Below, piece after piece: positions 44,441 to 57,375 of a DNA stretch of 64,000 nt (positions within the stretch are counted from its first letter, which is position 1; every line of letters starts with the position of its first letter). The position numbers and the translations under genes are program-made. The stretch covers positions 200,006-264,005 of the forward strand of contig NZ_BBMB01000001.1 of assembly GCF_000971235.1 (NCBI RefSeq), given 5' to 3'. Below the pieces are notes generated by a model. That model saw only the letters and a list, made by a program, of their open reading frames with translations. It did not search any database and was not told where the DNA came from. This stretch comes from Demequina subtropica (GTDB lineage: Bacteria > Actinomycetota > Actinomycetes > Actinomycetales > Demequinaceae).

Positions 44441-47400
44441 ATGCCCGGCAAGGATTTCGTCCATCTCCACGTCCACACCGAGTACTCGATGCTGGACGGT
44501 GCGGCGAAGATCGGGGACCTCTTCAGCGAGGCGGAGCGCCTGGGCCAGAGGGCGATCGCCACCACGGACCACGGCTACCTCTTCGGCGCCTACGAGTTCT
44601 GGAACAAGGCGCAGAGCACCGGGGTGAAGCCGATCATCGGGCTCGAGGCGTACCTGACCCCCGGCACGGCGCGCGGCGACCGCACGCGCGTGCGCTGGGG
44701 CGACCGCGGCCAGGAGTCGGACGACGTCAGCTCGGGCGGTGCGTACACGCACGCGACCATGTGGGCGCGCGACACCGCGGGCATGCACAACCTGTTCCGC
44801 CTCGCGTCCTACGCGAGCCTCGAGGGGCACTTCTACAAGGCGCGCATGGACCGCGACCTGCTGCAGCGCTTCTCCAAGGGCATCATCGCGACCACGGGCT
44901 GCCCCTCGGGCGAGGTGCAGACGCGCCTGCGCCTGGGCCAGTACGACGAGGCGCTCAAGGCGGCCGCGGAGTTCCAGGACATCTTCGGCAAGGACTCCTA
45001 CTACGTCGAGCTCATGGATCACGGGCTCGATATCGAGAAGCGCGTATTCGAGGACCTGCTGCGCATCTCGAAGGCGATCGGCGCCCCGCTGGTCGCCACC
45101 AACGACCTCCACTACACCAAGAAGGAGGACTCGACCGCGCACGAGGCGCTCCTGTGCGTGCAGTCGGGATCGACCCTCAACGAGCCGACCTACGACCAGG
45201 GCGGCAAGCGCTTCGCGTTCTCCGGCGACGGCTACTACGTGAAGTCGTCGGAGGAGATGTGGGACATCTGGGGCGACTACCCGGAGGCGCTCCACAACAC
45301 GGTCGCGATCGCGGAGCAGTGCGAGGTCGAGTTCAACACCAAGGCCGACTACATGCCGGTCTTCGACTGCCCGCCGGGCGAGGACGAGCACTCGTGGTTC
45401 GTCAAGGAGGTCCAGAAGGGCCTCCATGAGCGCTTCGGTCCCGAGATCCCGGCGCACGTCCAGGAGCGCGCCAACTTCGAGATCGAGGTCATCGCGGGCA
45501 AGGGCTACCCGGGCTACTTCCTCGTCGTCGCCGACTTCATCCAGTGGTCCAAGGACAACGGCATCCGCGTGGGTCCCGGTCGAGGCTCGGGTGCGGGCTC
45601 GATGGCCGCCTATGCGATGAAGATCACCGACATCGACCCGATCGTCCACCAGCTCTACTTCGAGCGCTTCCTCAACCCGGAGCGCGAGTCCAAGCCCGAC
45701 TTCGATATCGACTTCGACGAGCGCAGGCGCGGCGAGGTCATCCAGTACGTCACCGAGAAGTACGGCCAGGAGCGCGTCTCCATGATCGTGACGTACGGCA
45801 CCATCAAGGCCAAGCAGGCGCTCAAGGACTCGACGCGCGTGCTGGGCAAGCCCTTCTCGCTCGGCGAGCAGCTCACCAAGGCGTACCCCGAGGCGATCAT
45901 GGGCAAGGACATGCCGCTGAGCGGCGTGACCGATCCCGAGCACCCCCGCCACTACGAGGGCGAGGACTTCCGCGCGCTGCTCGCGCAGGACCCCGACGCG
46001 AGCCAGGTGTTCGAGCTCGCGCAGGGCCTCGAGGGCCTCAAGCGCCAGTGGGGCGTGCACGCGGCCGGCGTCATCATGTCCTCCGACCCGCTGATCGACA
46101 TCATCCCGATCATGCGCCGCGAGCAGGACGGCGCGGTCATCACGCAGTTCGACTACCCGACGTGCGAGACGCTCGGCCTGGTCAAGATGGACTTCCTGGG
46201 CCTGCGCAACCTCACGATCCTCGACGATGCGCTCGAGAACATCGTCGACAACGGCAAGGAGCCGCTGGTGCTCGAGGACCTCGAGCTCGCCGATGACGGC
46301 ACGTTCGACCTGCTCGCGCGCGGCGACACGCTGGGCGTGTTCCAGCTCGACGGCAACGCGATGCGCCAGCTCCTGCGCCAGATGAAGCCCGACAGCTTCG
46401 AGGACATCTCCGCGGTGCTGGCCCTGTACCGCCCCGGCCCGATGGGCATGAACTCGCACACCAACTATGCGGAGCGCAAGAACGGCCGCCAGGAGATCGT
46501 GCCGATCCATCCGGAGCTCGACGAGCCCCTCAAGGAGGTGCTCGGCATCACCTACGGCCTCATCGTCTACCAGGAGCAGGTGCAGCGCATCGCGCAGATC
46601 GTCGCGGGCTACACCCTGGGCGCGGCCGACCTGCTCCGCCGAGCGATGGGCAAGAAGAAGAAGGAGATCCTCGACAAGGAGTTCGAGCCCTTCAAGAACG
46701 GCGCGCTCGAGCGCGGGTTCTCCCTCGAGGCGATCAACGCCCTGTGGGAGACGATGCTCCCGTTCGCGGACTACGCCTTCAACAAGGCGCACACCGCGGC
46801 GTACGGCGTGCTCTCGTTCTGGACCGCGTACCTGAAGGCGCACTACCCGACCGAGTTCATGGCGGCGCTGCTCACCTCGGTGGGCACGGACAAGGACAAG
46901 TCCGCGCTGTACCTCGCCGAGTGCCGCCGCATGGGCATCACGGTGCTGCCCCCGGACGTCAACGAGTCGAAGGGCACCTTCGCGGCCGTCGGCGGGGACG
47001 TGCGCTTCGGCCTCACCGCGGTGCGCAACGTGGGCGCGAACGTGGTCGCGGAGATCGTCAAGGCGCGCCAGGAGAAGGGCGCGTTCACGTCCTTCGCCGA
47101 CTTCCTCGACAAGGTTCCCGCGACGGTGTGCAACAAGCGCACGATCGACTCGCTGATCAAGGCCGGGGCCTTCGACTCGATGGGCTACTCCCGCCGCTCG
47201 CTCAACGCGGTGCACGAGCAGGCGATCGACTCGGTGGTCGGCGTCAAGCGCCAGGAGGCCACCGGCCAGTTCGACCTCTTCGCGGACGTCGAGGACCTGG
47301 GCGGGGGAGTGACGGTCGAGGTCCCCACGCTCGACGAGTGGGACAAGAAGACCAAGCTCAACCTCGAGCGCGACATGCTGGGCCTCTACGTCTCCGACCA

Positions 47401-47983
47401 CCCGCTCTCGGGGCTCGACCACATCATCCGCTCCGAGGCCTCGCACCAGATCCTGGGCGCGACCCCGGCCAACGGCGTCCAGGAGGGCGCGCAGATCACG
47501 CTCGCGGGCCTGGTGACGCGCGTCGACCGCCGCATCGCGAAGTCGGGCAACCCCTACGCGATCGTGACGCTCGAGGACATGACGGGCGAGACCGAGGTCT
47601 CGTTCTTCGCGAAGACCTACGAGACCTACGCGCGCGACCTCGCGGACGATGCGGTGCTCGCCATCAAGGTGCGCTGCCGCGAGCGCGGCGACGGCGGCCT
47701 CCAGTTCTCGGCCGTCGAGGTGCGGATCCCGAACCTCAACGTCACGGACACGTCGCCGGTGGCGATCATGGTGCCGGCGACGCGCGTGACGCTCCCGCTG
47801 GTGGAGCAGGTCAAGGGCATCCTGCGCTCGCATCCCGGTCCCATCGAGGTGCGGATGGTGCTCACGGGCCCCGAGCAGCCGCTCACCATGCGCCTGGGCG
47901 ACGAGTTCCGCGTCGCGCGTTCGTCGGCGCTGTACGGCGACCTCAAGGCGGCGCTCGGTCCCAGCTGCCTCGCGGGAGCCTGA
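44441..47983 (+). CDS. dnaE: DNA polymerase III alpha subunit DnaE
   Basis: This 1180-residue replicative polymerase has an N-terminal PHP domain (FVHLHVHTEYSMLDGAAKI), the C-family palm with GPGRGSGAGSMAAYAM and PDFDIDFDERRR (catalytic Asp pair, near residues 420-425), helix-hairpin-helix and C-terminal OB domain (ITLAGLVTRVDRRI). Size and motifs match DnaE1 of actinobacteria, not the mutagenic ImuC/DnaE2. The ATG at 44441 is fixed by the conserved N-terminus. Confidence 0.97.
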   Translation: MPGKDFVHLHVHTEYSMLDGAAKIGDLFSEAERLGQRAIATTDHGYLFGAYEFWNKAQSTGVKPIIGLEAYLTPGTARGDRTRVRWGDRGQESDDVSSGGAYTHATMWARDTAGMHNLFRLASYASLEGHFYKARMDRDLLQRFSKGIIATTGCPSGEVQTRLRLGQYDEALKAAAEFQDIFGKDSYYVELMDHGLDIEKRVFEDLLRISKAIGAPLVATNDLHYTKKEDSTAHEALLCVQSGSTLNEPTYDQGGKRFAFSGDGYYVKSSEEMWDIWGDYPEALHNTVAIAEQCEVEFNTKADYMPVFDCPPGEDEHSWFVKEVQKGLHERFGPEIPAHVQERANFEIEVIAGKGYPGYFLVVADFIQWSKDNGIRVGPGRGSGAGSMAAYAMKITDIDPIVHQLYFERFLNPERESKPDFDIDFDERRRGEVIQYVTEKYGQERVSMIVTYGTIKAKQALKDSTRVLGKPFSLGEQLTKAYPEAIMGKDMPLSGVTDPEHPRHYEGEDFRALLAQDPDASQVFELAQGLEGLKRQWGVHAAGVIMSSDPLIDIIPIMRREQDGAVITQFDYPTCETLGLVKMDFLGLRNLTILDDALENIVDNGKEPLVLEDLELADDGTFDLLARGDTLGVFQLDGNAMRQLLRQMKPDSFEDISAVLALYRPGPMGMNSHTNYAERKNGRQEIVPIHPELDEPLKEVLGITYGLIVYQEQVQRIAQIVAGYTLGAADLLRRAMGKKKKEILDKEFEPFKNGALERGFSLEAINALWETMLPFADYAFNKAHTAAYGVLSFWTAYLKAHYPTEFMAALLTSVGTDKDKSALYLAECRRMGITVLPPDVNESKGTFAAVGGDVRFGLTAVRNVGANVVAEIVKARQEKGAFTSFADFLDKVPATVCNKRTIDSLIKAGAFDSMGYSRRSLNAVHEQAIDSVVGVKRQEATGQFDLFADVEDLGGGVTVEVPTLDEWDKKTKLNLERDMLGLYVSDHPLSGLDHIIRSEASHQILGATPANGVQEGAQITLAGLVTRVDRRIAKSGNPYAIVTLEDMTGETEVSFFAKTYETYARDLADDAVLAIKVRCRERGDGGLQFSAVEVRIPNLNVTDTSPVAIMVPATRVTLPLVEQVKGILRSHPGPIEVRMVLTGPEQPLTMRLGDEFRVARSSALYGDLKAALGPSCLAGA

Positions 47984-48186
47984 CCCGCCCCACCGGAAGT
48001 GGGAGGTGAGTGTCGCCTTCGGGCACTCGCCGCCTCACAGTGGTCGACCATCGACGCGCGCGGGTGCGCCGCGGCTCAGAGCGATCACGGCGGTGGCGCG
48101 ATCGCGGCGACCCGACGCTCGACCACCACGCTCGCGGGAGCCGGGCGGGCGGGCTCGGTGGGCTCTGCCCGCACTAGAGTGAGGAC

Positions 48187-49491
48187 GTGCTTTCCAGGAT
48201 CGATCTGCGTGACCAGGACCTCTCCGCCCGCGAGCTGCTCGACGTGGTGCCGCGCGCCGAGGTGAACGTGAGCGACGCGCTCGCCGTCGTCGAGCCGATC
48301 ATCGCGGACGTCCGTGCCCGCGGTGTCGAGGCGCTGCGCGAGCTCGCCGCGCGCTTCGACGGCGTGGAGCTCGAGCATGTGCGGGTCCCTGCCGAGGCGA
48401 TCGAGGAGGCCCTCGAGGGCCTCGACCCCGCGGTGCGCGACGGCCTCGAGGAGGCGATCGACCGCGTCGGCCGCTTCCACCGCGCGACCGTGCCGCCGCC
48501 GGTGGAGGTCGAGCTCGCTCCCGGCGCGACCGTCTCGCAGCGGTGGGTCCCGGTCGGACGCGTCGGGCTGTACGTCCCGGGAGGCCTCGCGGTCTACCCG
48601 AGCTCCGTGGTGATGAACGTCGTGACCGCGCAGGCCGCGGGCGTGCCGTCGATCGCGGTGACCAGCCCGCCGCAGCGCGAGTTCGGCGGCCTGCCGCACC
48701 CCACGATCCTCGCGGCGTGCGCGCTGCTGGGCGTGACCGAGGTCTACGCCGTCGGAGGTGCCCAGGCGATCGGCATGCTCGCGTACGGCATCGACGGGCT
48801 GTGCGACCCGGTCGACGTCATCACGGGCCCGGGCAACGTCTACGTCGCGGCGGCCAAGCGCGCCGTCAACGGCGTGGTCGGGATCGACTCCGAGGCCGGG
48901 CCGACCGAGATCGCGGTGATCGCCGATGCCACCGCCACGCCGCGCTGGGTCGCGGCGGACCTGCTGAGCCAGGCCGAGCACGACCCGATGGCGGGCTCCG
49001 TCCTCATCACCGACTCGGTCGAGCTCGCGGAGGAGGTCGAGCGTCAGCTCGGCGACCTGGTCGACGAGACGAAGCACCTGGCTCGCACCAAGGAGGCGCT
49101 CAGCGGTCGGCAGAGCGCGGTCATCCTCACCAGCGGCATCGACCAGTCCGTCGCGGTCGCCGACGCGTACGGCGCGGAGCACCTCGAGATCCACACCGCG
49201 GACGCGCGCGAGGTCGCGGCCCGCATCCGCAACGCGGGCGCCGTGTTCGTGGGCGAGCACTCCCCGGTGCCCCTGGGCGACTACCTCGCGGGTTCGAACC
49301 ACGTGCTGCCCACGGGCGGCACCGCGCGCTTCGCGTCCGGGCTGGGGGTGACGGCCTTCCTCAAGGCGGTGTCGTACATCGACTACAGCGCCGATGCGCT
49401 CGCCGCCGTGGGGGAAAAGGTGGTCGCGCTCGCGAACGCCGAGGACCTCCCGGCGCACGGGGCGGCGATCCGCGCCCGCACCGAGGGCTGA
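48187..49491 (+). CDS. hisD: Histidinol dehydrogenase
   Basis: HisD oxidises histidinol to histidine with two NAD. The 434-residue enzyme has [45 protein letters not shown] and the zinc/catalytic stretch [16 protein letters not shown] and [21 protein letters not shown]. The start is GTG at 48187, giving MLSRIDLRD. It stands alone: the 203-base gap behind dnaE has a short imperfect hairpin (48008-48028) but no clear promoter, and the rest of the histidine genes begin 4.9 kb downstream. Confidence 0.97.
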   Translation: MLSRIDLRDQDLSARELLDVVPRAEVNVSDALAVVEPIIADVRARGVEALRELAARFDGVELEHVRVPAEAIEEALEGLDPAVRDGLEEAIDRVGRFHRATVPPPVEVELAPGATVSQRWVPVGRVGLYVPGGLAVYPSSVVMNVVTAQAAGVPSIAVTSPPQREFGGLPHPTILAACALLGVTEVYAVGGAQAIGMLAYGIDGLCDPVDVITGPGNVYVAAAKRAVNGVVGIDSEAGPTEIAVIADATATPRWVAADLLSQAEHDPMAGSVLITDSVELAEEVERQLGDLVDETKHLARTKEALSGRQSAVILTSGIDQSVAVADAYGAEHLEIHTADAREVAARIRNAGAVFVGEHSPVPLGDYLAGSNHVLPTGGTARFASGLGVTAFLKAVSYIDYSADALAAVGEKVVALANAEDLPAHGAAIRARTEG

Positions 49492-49626
49492 GGCCGGCCC
49501 GGACCGCACGATCCGCACGCGATGATGCGGAAGCCGCCGTCGTCACGACACGATCAGCACCTGTTGTCGTCAGGGGCGGGTGGACGGCTGGCCAGGGGCG
49601 CGCGGAAGGTGGGTCGGGCGCGGCCG

Positions 49627-51822
<2,196 letters not shown>

Positions 51823-51881
51823 CCCCCGATGGTAGGGCGGGGGACCGACACGCCTCGCGCCTCGGTCCCCGCCCAGGGGGA

Positions 51882-52910
51882 TCAGCTCATCTCGAGCACG
51901 ATCCGCCCGTCGATGCCGCCCTTCAGCATGCGGTCGAACACGTCGTTGATCGCGTCGAGCGGCTCGGTGGTGAAGGTCGGGTAGACCTTGCCCCGCGCGA
52001 AGAAGTCGATCGCCTCCGCCATGTCGCGCCGGGTGCCCACGATGGAGCCGCGGATCGTCCACGCGTTGAGCACCACGGAGAAGATGTCGAGCGGGAACTG
52101 CTCCGGCGGCAGGCCCACGAGCGCGACGGTCCCGCCGCGACGCAGCGATCCGACGGCCTGGGGGAACGCCTTGCCGTTGACCGCGGTCACGAGAGCCCCG
52201 TGGACGCCTCCGCCGGTGGCCTCGTGGATCGCCGCCACCGGGTCCGCGACCGTCATCGCGTTGACCGTCACCTCCGCGCCGTGCTTCGTGGCGAGCGCGA
52301 GCTTCGAGTCGTCGACGTCGACGGCGACCACGCGCTTGCCCATCGCGACGGCGTACTGCACCGCGATGTGGCCGAGCCCGCCGATGCCGGAGATCAGCAC
52401 CCAGTCGCCGGGCTGGGTGTCGGTCATCTTGAGGCCCTTGTAGACGGTGACGCCCGCGCACAGGATCGGTCCCGCGGCGGCCAGGTCGACGCCGTCGGGC
52501 AGGATCGGGCAGTACCGCGAGTCGACCACCATGTACTCGCCGAACGAGCCGTTGACGGCGTAGCCGCCGTTGAGCTGGTTCGGGCACAGCGTCTCCCAGC
52601 CCTTCTCGCAGTACTCGCACTCGCCGCACGCGGACCACAGCCACGCGTTGCCCACCACGTCGCCCTCCTTGATGCGGGTGACGCGCTCGCCGACGGCGAC
52701 CACGGTCCCCACGCCCTCGTGCCCCGGGACGAAGGGCGGTGCGGGCTTGACGGGCCAGTCGCCGTGCGCCGCGTGCAGGTCGGTGTGGCACACGCCTGTG
52801 TGGCTCACCTTCACCAGGGCCTCGTAGCCGGAGGGCACCGGCAGGGGCAGATCGCTCACGTCGAGCGGTTCTCCGAAGGCGCGGACCACGGCCGCGCGGA
52901 AGGCATCCAT
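51882..52910 (-). CDS. adhP: Zinc-dependent alcohol dehydrogenase AdhP-like
   Basis: This 342-residue medium-chain dehydrogenase has catalytic zinc ligands (HTGVCHTDLHAAHGD; GHEGVG), a structural-zinc cluster of four Cys (SACGECEYCEKGWETLC) and the NAD loop ISGIGGLGHIAVQYA. It matches the ethanol-active AdhP class by length and motifs. AGGAGCGAAAG lies just before the ATG. It is upstream of recQ on the same strand with 59 bases between them, and divergent from mntH. Confidence 0.92.
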   Translation of the reverse strand: MDAFRAAVVRAFGEPLDVSDLPLPVPSGYEALVKVSHTGVCHTDLHAAHGDWPVKPAPPFVPGHEGVGTVVAVGERVTRIKEGDVVGNAWLWSACGECEYCEKGWETLCPNQLNGGYAVNGSFGEYMVVDSRYCPILPDGVDLAAAGPILCAGVTVYKGLKMTDTQPGDWVLISGIGGLGHIAVQYAVAMGKRVVAVDVDDSKLALATKHGAEVTVNAMTVADPVAAIHEATGGGVHGALVTAVNGKAFPQAVGSLRRGGTVALVGLPPEQFPLDIFSVVLNAWTIRGSIVGTRRDMAEAIDFFARGKVYPTFTTEPLDAINDVFDRMLKGGIDGRIVLEMS

Positions 52911-53061
52911 CTTTCGCTCCTTTGCGTAGAAGACGGGCGCCGGGCGGTGCCCGTCGCTCCAGTCTCAGCCGCGCGACCTGGTCCCGCCAGGGGACCAAGG
53001 TCATGCCTGGACGTCGGATCGGGGACGATGCGTCGCGCCCGCCGGCGTGTCGTCCACCGGC

Positions 53062-53080
53062 ATAAGTTCGGCTAACCTAA
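53062..53080. promoter_or_regulatory. DtxR/IdeR/MntR-type metal box before mntH
   Basis: The 19-mer ATAAGTTCGGCTAACCTAA matches 16 of 19 positions of the classic DtxR-family box TTAGGTTAGGCTAACCTAA, with the right half perfect. It lies 49 bases before the mntH start, so manganese- or iron-responsive repression is likely. Confidence 0.75.
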
Positions 53081-53128
53081 CTTCGTAGAAGGTGCCGCAG
53101 CGGCGCGGTCGGGACGAGGGAGGGATGC

Positions 53129-54394
53129 GTGTCGAACACGTTGGTCGAGCGCAACCGCGAGCTCGCGGAGCGTTCCCACGGCCCCGTCCGGCGCATCGTC
53201 ACCCTGCTGGGGCCCGCGTTCGTCGCGGCCGTCGCGTACGTGGACCCCGGCAACGTGGCGGCGAACCTCACGGCGGGTGCCGAGTACGGCTACCTGCTCG
53301 TGTGGGTGCTGGTCGTGTCGAACCTCATGGCGGTGCTCATCCAGTACACGTCGGCCAAGCTCGGCCTGGTGACGGGCCACTCGATGCCCGAGCTGCTGCG
53401 CAAGCGGCTCGGCCGGCGGGGACGCCTCGCGTACTGGGCGCAGGCCGAGCTCGTCGCGGCGATGACGGACCTCGCGGAGGTGATCGGCGGGGCGCTCGCG
53501 CTGTACCTGCTGTTCGACATCCCGCTCGTGCTCGGGGGGCTCATCGTGGGGCTCGTGTCGCTCGGGCTGCTCGCCGTCCAGTCGCGCCGCGGCCAGCGTC
53601 ACTTCGAGTTCGTCATCATGGGGCTGCTCACGGTGATCTCCGTCGGGTTCGTGGCGGGGCTGTTCGTGTCCGACATGGACTGGGGCGGCGCTGCCGGCGG
53701 CCTGGTGCCGCGCTTCGACGGGGCGCCGACGGTGCTGCTCGCGGCGTCGATGCTCGGCGCGACCGTGATGCCGCACGTCATCTACCTCCACAGCTCGCTC
53801 TCGCGAGACCGGCACGGCGTGGGCCACGACCAGCCTCGTCTGCGTCGCCTGCTCCACGCGACCAAGTGGGACGTCGCCGTGTCGCTCGTGATCGCGGGAT
53901 CGGTCAACATCGCGATGCTGCTGCTCGCCGCGGCGAGCCTGCGCGGCGTGGGCGGGACGGACTCGATCGAGGGCGCGCACGCCGCGATCGAGAACGCGCT
54001 CGGACCGATGATCGCGGCCGCCTTCGCCGTGGGCCTGCTGGCCTCGGGGCTCGCCTCCACGTCGGTCGGCTGCTACGCCGGCGCCGCGATCATGGGCGGC
54101 CTGCTGCATCGTCGCATCCCGGTGTGGGTGCGCCGGTCCGTGACGCTGGTACCGGCGCTCGTGCTGCTCGGCGCGGGTGCGAACCCCACGTGGGCGCTCG
54201 TCATCTCGCAGGTGGTCCTGAGCCTGGGGATCCCGTTCGCGGTGATCCCGCTGGTGCGGCTGACCTCGGACCGCTCGCTCATGGGCGAGCACGTCAACTC
54301 GCGGGCCACGCAGACCGTCGCGTGGACCGTGGTCGGCCTCATCGTGGCGCTCAACGCGGCGCTGCTGGTGCTGACGGCGTCAGGGCAGGTGTAG
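53129..54394 (+). CDS. mntH: Nramp-type manganese/divalent metal transporter
   Basis: This 421-residue, eleven-helix proton-coupled metal importer has the Nramp marks AYVDPGNVAANL in TM1 and MPHVIYLHSSL in TM6, both metal-coordinating regions. The GTG at 53129 follows GAGGGAGGGAT; an ATG four bases earlier is out of frame. Together with the metal box upstream this points to Mn uptake under a DtxR/MntR-type repressor that lies outside the window. Confidence 0.95.
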   Translation: MSNTLVERNRELAERSHGPVRRIVTLLGPAFVAAVAYVDPGNVAANLTAGAEYGYLLVWVLVVSNLMAVLIQYTSAKLGLVTGHSMPELLRKRLGRRGRLAYWAQAELVAAMTDLAEVIGGALALYLLFDIPLVLGGLIVGLVSLGLLAVQSRRGQRHFEFVIMGLLTVISVGFVAGLFVSDMDWGGAAGGLVPRFDGAPTVLLAASMLGATVMPHVIYLHSSLSRDRHGVGHDQPRLRRLLHATKWDVAVSLVIAGSVNIAMLLLAAASLRGVGGTDSIEGAHAAIENALGPMIAAAFAVGLLASGLASTSVGCYAGAAIMGGLLHRRIPVWVRRSVTLVPALVLLGAGANPTWALVISQVVLSLGIPFAVIPLVRLTSDRSLMGEHVNSRATQTVAWTVVGLIVALNAALLVLTASGQV

Positions 54395-54437
54395 CGCCGG
54401 TTCCGGGGGTGGTGCGGGCCGTCACTAGAATCGCCCC

Positions 54438-55532
54438 ATGACCTTGCCGATCCGCCCCGACCTGGCCGGGCTCGAGCCCTACGGCGCTCCCCAGCTCGAG
54501 GTCGCCGCGCGCCTCAACGTCAACGAGAACCCGTACTCGCCGCCGAACGGCGTGGTCGACGCGATCGCGGCCGCGGTGCACAAGGCCGCCGAGGGTCTCA
54601 ACCGCTACCCGGACCGCGACTTCCTGGGCCTGCGCCAGGACCTTGCCGACTACCTCCGCACCGAGAGCCACGTCGACTTCCTCGAGGCGCGCCACATCTG
54701 GGCCGCCAACGGCTCGAACGAGGTCATGCTCCACCTCCACCAGGCCTTCGGCGGGCCCGGCCGCAAGGTGATGAGCTTCGCGCCCACCTACTCGATGTAC
54801 CCCGAGTACGCGCGCGACACCATCACGGACTTCGTCACCCTTCCTCGCCGCGAGGACTTCACGCTCGACATCGAGGCCGCGACCGCCGCCATCCGCGAGG
54901 CGCAGCCCGTCATGGTGATCGTCGCGAGCCCCAACAACCCCACCGGCACCGCGCTGCCGCTGTCCCAGGTCGAGGCGCTTCTGGCCGCGGCGGACGACGT
55001 CCCGGGCGGATGCATCGTCGTCGTCGACGAGGCGTACGCCGAGTTCCGCCGTCGCGGCGTGCCCAGCGCGGCGACGCTGATCCCGGAGCACCCGCACCTC
55101 GCGGTGAGCCGCACCATGTCGAAGGCGTTCGCGCTCGCGGGCGGCCGCGTGGGCTACCTCGCGGCGCACGAGGCGATCATCGACGCCCTGCGCGTGGTCC
55201 GGCTGCCGTACCACCTCAGCGCCGTCACCCAGGCGACGGCCCGCGCCGCGCTCGCGCATCACCGCGAGCTCCAGGCGCAGGTCGACGAGATCCGCGCCGA
55301 GCGCGACGAGACCGTGGCGTGGCTGCGCGCGCAGGGGTTCACGGTGGCCGACACGGACGCGAACTTCGCGCTGTTCGGTCCCTTCGAGGATCGTGAGAGG
55401 GTATTCGAGGGCCTGCTGGAGCGCGGCGTGCTGATCCGCGTCACGGGCCCCGAGGGTTGGTTGCGCGTGTCGATCGGCACGCCGCAGGAGATGGCGCTCT
55501 TCCGCAGCGCCCTGCTGGAGGTCACCGCATGA
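54438..55532 (+). CDS. hisC: Histidinol-phosphate aminotransferase
   Basis: HisC is the PLP-dependent transaminase making histidinol phosphate. The 364-residue fold-type I enzyme has [46 protein letters not shown] and the PLP lysine in [17 protein letters not shown]. It heads the second histidine cluster and overlaps hisB by four bases. An upstream spacer of about 40 bases separates it from mntH, so it may be cotranscribed with it or use its own start. Confidence 0.96.
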   Translation: MTLPIRPDLAGLEPYGAPQLEVAARLNVNENPYSPPNGVVDAIAAAVHKAAEGLNRYPDRDFLGLRQDLADYLRTESHVDFLEARHIWAANGSNEVMLHLHQAFGGPGRKVMSFAPTYSMYPEYARDTITDFVTLPRREDFTLDIEAATAAIREAQPVMVIVASPNNPTGTALPLSQVEALLAAADDVPGGCIVVVDEAYAEFRRRGVPSAATLIPEHPHLAVSRTMSKAFALAGGRVGYLAAHEAIIDALRVVRLPYHLSAVTQATARAALAHHRELQAQVDEIRAERDETVAWLRAQGFTVADTDANFALFGPFEDRERVFEGLLERGVLIRVTGPEGWLRVSIGTPQEMALFRSALLEVTA

Positions 55533-56149
55533 GCGAGTCCCAGGTCCGCACGGGACGTACCGGGCGCATCGAGCGCACCACGAGCGAGTCGAGCGTCCTG
55601 GTCGAGCTCGACCTCGACGGCTCGGGCCGCACCGAGATCAGCACGGGCGTGCCGTTCTACGACCACATGCTCACCGCGCTCGGCAAGCACTCGCTCATGG
55701 ACCTCCGCGTGCAGGCGACCGGCGACGTGCACATCGACTCGCACCACACCGTCGAGGACGTCGCGATCTGCATCGGCGAGGCGCTGCGCCAGGCGCTCGG
55801 CGACAAGGCCGGGATCTCGCGCTTCGGCGACGCCCTGGTGCCCCTGGACGAGGCGCTGGCGCAGTGCGTCGTGGACGTGTCCGGGCGCCCGTACTTCGTG
55901 CACACCGGCGAGCCCGTCGGCCAGGCGACGCACCTCATCGGTGGCAACTTCGCCGGCTCGCTCACGGGTCACGCCCTCGAGTCGATCGCGCACCACGCCG
56001 GCATCTGCGTGCACATGCGCGTGCTTGCGGGCCGCGACCCCCACCACATCGTCGAGGCGCAGTTCAAGGCGCTCGCACGCGCGCTGCGGTTCGCGGTCGC
56101 GAAGGACGAGCGCGTCACCGGCATCCCGTCCACCAAGGGAGCGCTGTGA
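55529..56149 (+). CDS. hisB: Imidazoleglycerol-phosphate dehydratase
   Basis: HisB here is the monofunctional dehydratase, 206 residues. The metal-binding histidine clusters are visible: [35 protein letters not shown] and [36 protein letters not shown] overlap with hisC and GTGA overlap with the next gene show strict coupling. Confidence 0.97.
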   Translation: MSESQVRTGRTGRIERTTSESSVLVELDLDGSGRTEISTGVPFYDHMLTALGKHSLMDLRVQATGDVHIDSHHTVEDVAICIGEALRQALGDKAGISRFGDALVPLDEALAQCVVDVSGRPYFVHTGEPVGQATHLIGGNFAGSLTGHALESIAHHAGICVHMRVLAGRDPHHIVEAQFKALARALRFAVAKDERVTGIPSTKGAL

Positions 56150-56634
56150 CGGCTGAGCAGGGCCGGTCCGTCCCGGACGCGACCGGGGAGGTCGCCGTCG
56201 TCATGACGCCGATTCCCCGCGCGCGCTTCGTCGCGGCGCTCTGCGGCCTGCACAAGGTGCGGGGCACGGTGCTCGAGACCAGCGGCGGGCCCATCGTGGT
56301 GTTGGACGATGCATCGGAGGACGCCGCCGTGCAGTCCGTCCGCGCGCTGTCCGGCTTCCTCAAGGGCGCCCCGTTCCTGCTGGCGCTCGCCCGCGACGGC
56401 CAGGTCCAGATGCAGGAGTGGCGCGGCGGCTCGCTGACGGGCCGTCCGGCACCGGGGATCGCGCTCGCCGACTCGCCCGGCGTGGTGACCACCCTGCTGT
56501 CGGGGACGCAGTCCATCGACCAGGTCGCGGAGACGCACCGGGACAAGATCCACTCGACGTCGATGAGCCGGTTCGCGGCGTACCGCGCGCTGCTCAAGGA
56601 GACCAAGCAGCTCAAGAAGGAGAGCGGCGCATGA
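56146..56634 (+). CDS. Uncharacterised protein inserted between hisB and hisH
   Basis: I do not recognise this 162-residue protein. It has no membrane segment or catalytic motif. It begins with a compact mixed alpha/beta region ([23 protein letters not shown]...[19 protein letters not shown], partial) and ends in a basic Lys-rich helix ([22 protein letters not shown], partial). It overlaps both hisB (GTGA) and hisH (ATGA), so it is made with the histidine enzymes. Family-level function is unknown; structural help to HisH/HisF is only a guess. Confidence 0.8.
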   Translation: MTAEQGRSVPDATGEVAVVMTPIPRARFVAALCGLHKVRGTVLETSGGPIVVLDDASEDAAVQSVRALSGFLKGAPFLLALARDGQVQMQEWRGGSLTGRPAPGIALADSPGVVTTLLSGTQSIDQVAETHRDKIHSTSMSRFAAYRALLKETKQLKKESGA

Positions 56635-57287
56635 CCACACCCCTCGTCTGCGTCTTCGACTACGGCTTCGGCAACGTCCGTTCCGCCACGCGCGCGCTCG
56701 AGCACGTGGGCGCGCGAGTGATGCTGACCGCGGACCGCGCCGTCGCGGAGAACGCCGACGGCCTGGTGGTCCCCGGCGTCGGCGCGTTCGAGGCCGTGAT
56801 GAACGGGCTCAAGGCGGCGCGCGGCGACCAGATCGTGGGACGTCGCCTGTCCGGCGGCCGCCCCGTGCTCGGGATCTGCGTGGGCCTCCAGGTGATGTTC
56901 GAGCGCGGCGTCGAGCACGGCAACGAGACCGAGGGTCTCGACCAGTGGCCCGGCACGGTCGAGCTCCTGCAGACGTCCGTGGTGCCCAACATGGGCTGGG
57001 CGCACGTCGAGGCGCCCGCGGGCTCCACGCTCTTCGCGGGCGTCGAGGGCGAGCGCTTCTACTTCGTGCACTCGTACGGGGCTCGCGAGTTCCCGCTCGG
57101 GACCACCGAGGACACGGGCCGATTCGCCGCGCCGCTGGTGACGTGGTCCACCGCCGGCGAGGGGGACGACTCCGACCGCTTCGTGGCCGCGGTCGAGAAC
57201 GGGCCGCTCATGGCGACGCAGTTCCACCCCGAGAAGTCGGGCGAGGCCGGCCTCCACCTCCTGCGCAACTGGGTCGGGACGCTGTAG
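56631..57287 (+). CDS. hisH: Imidazole glycerol phosphate synthase glutaminase subunit
   Basis: HisH releases ammonia from glutamine for HisF. The 218-residue class I amidotransferase has [15 protein letters not shown], the nucleophile Cys in [12 protein letters not shown] and the His-Glu pair in [13 protein letters not shown]. hisF is not in the window. It overlaps the unknown gene by four bases; hisA begins 88 bases later. Confidence 0.96.
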   Translation: MTTPLVCVFDYGFGNVRSATRALEHVGARVMLTADRAVAENADGLVVPGVGAFEAVMNGLKAARGDQIVGRRLSGGRPVLGICVGLQVMFERGVEHGNETEGLDQWPGTVELLQTSVVPNMGWAHVEAPAGSTLFAGVEGERFYFVHSYGAREFPLGTTEDTGRFAAPLVTWSTAGEGDDSDRFVAAVENGPLMATQFHPEKSGEAGLHLLRNWVGTL

Positions 57288-57375
57288 CTCCGGGCCGCGC
57301 GCGCGGGTGCGGAACGGTAGCCTGGAGCCCGCCGCATCGGCCCCCATCACAAGGTTGTCCCACGAAAGCGAGACC

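Noticed and set aside
44408-47833. 1141-residue minus-strand frame opposite dnaE
   Set aside because: His/Arg/Glu/Leu-rich antisense of dnaE without any domain; the plus strand encodes a full DnaE.
48008-48028. Possible terminator after dnaE
   Set aside because: Stem of five strong pairs plus weak extension and no T-run; evidence is too slight.
49492-49626. Possible terminator between convergent hisD and the recQ fusion
   Set aside because: Only short 5-6 bp stems are visible without T-runs; I see nothing convincing in this 135-base gap.
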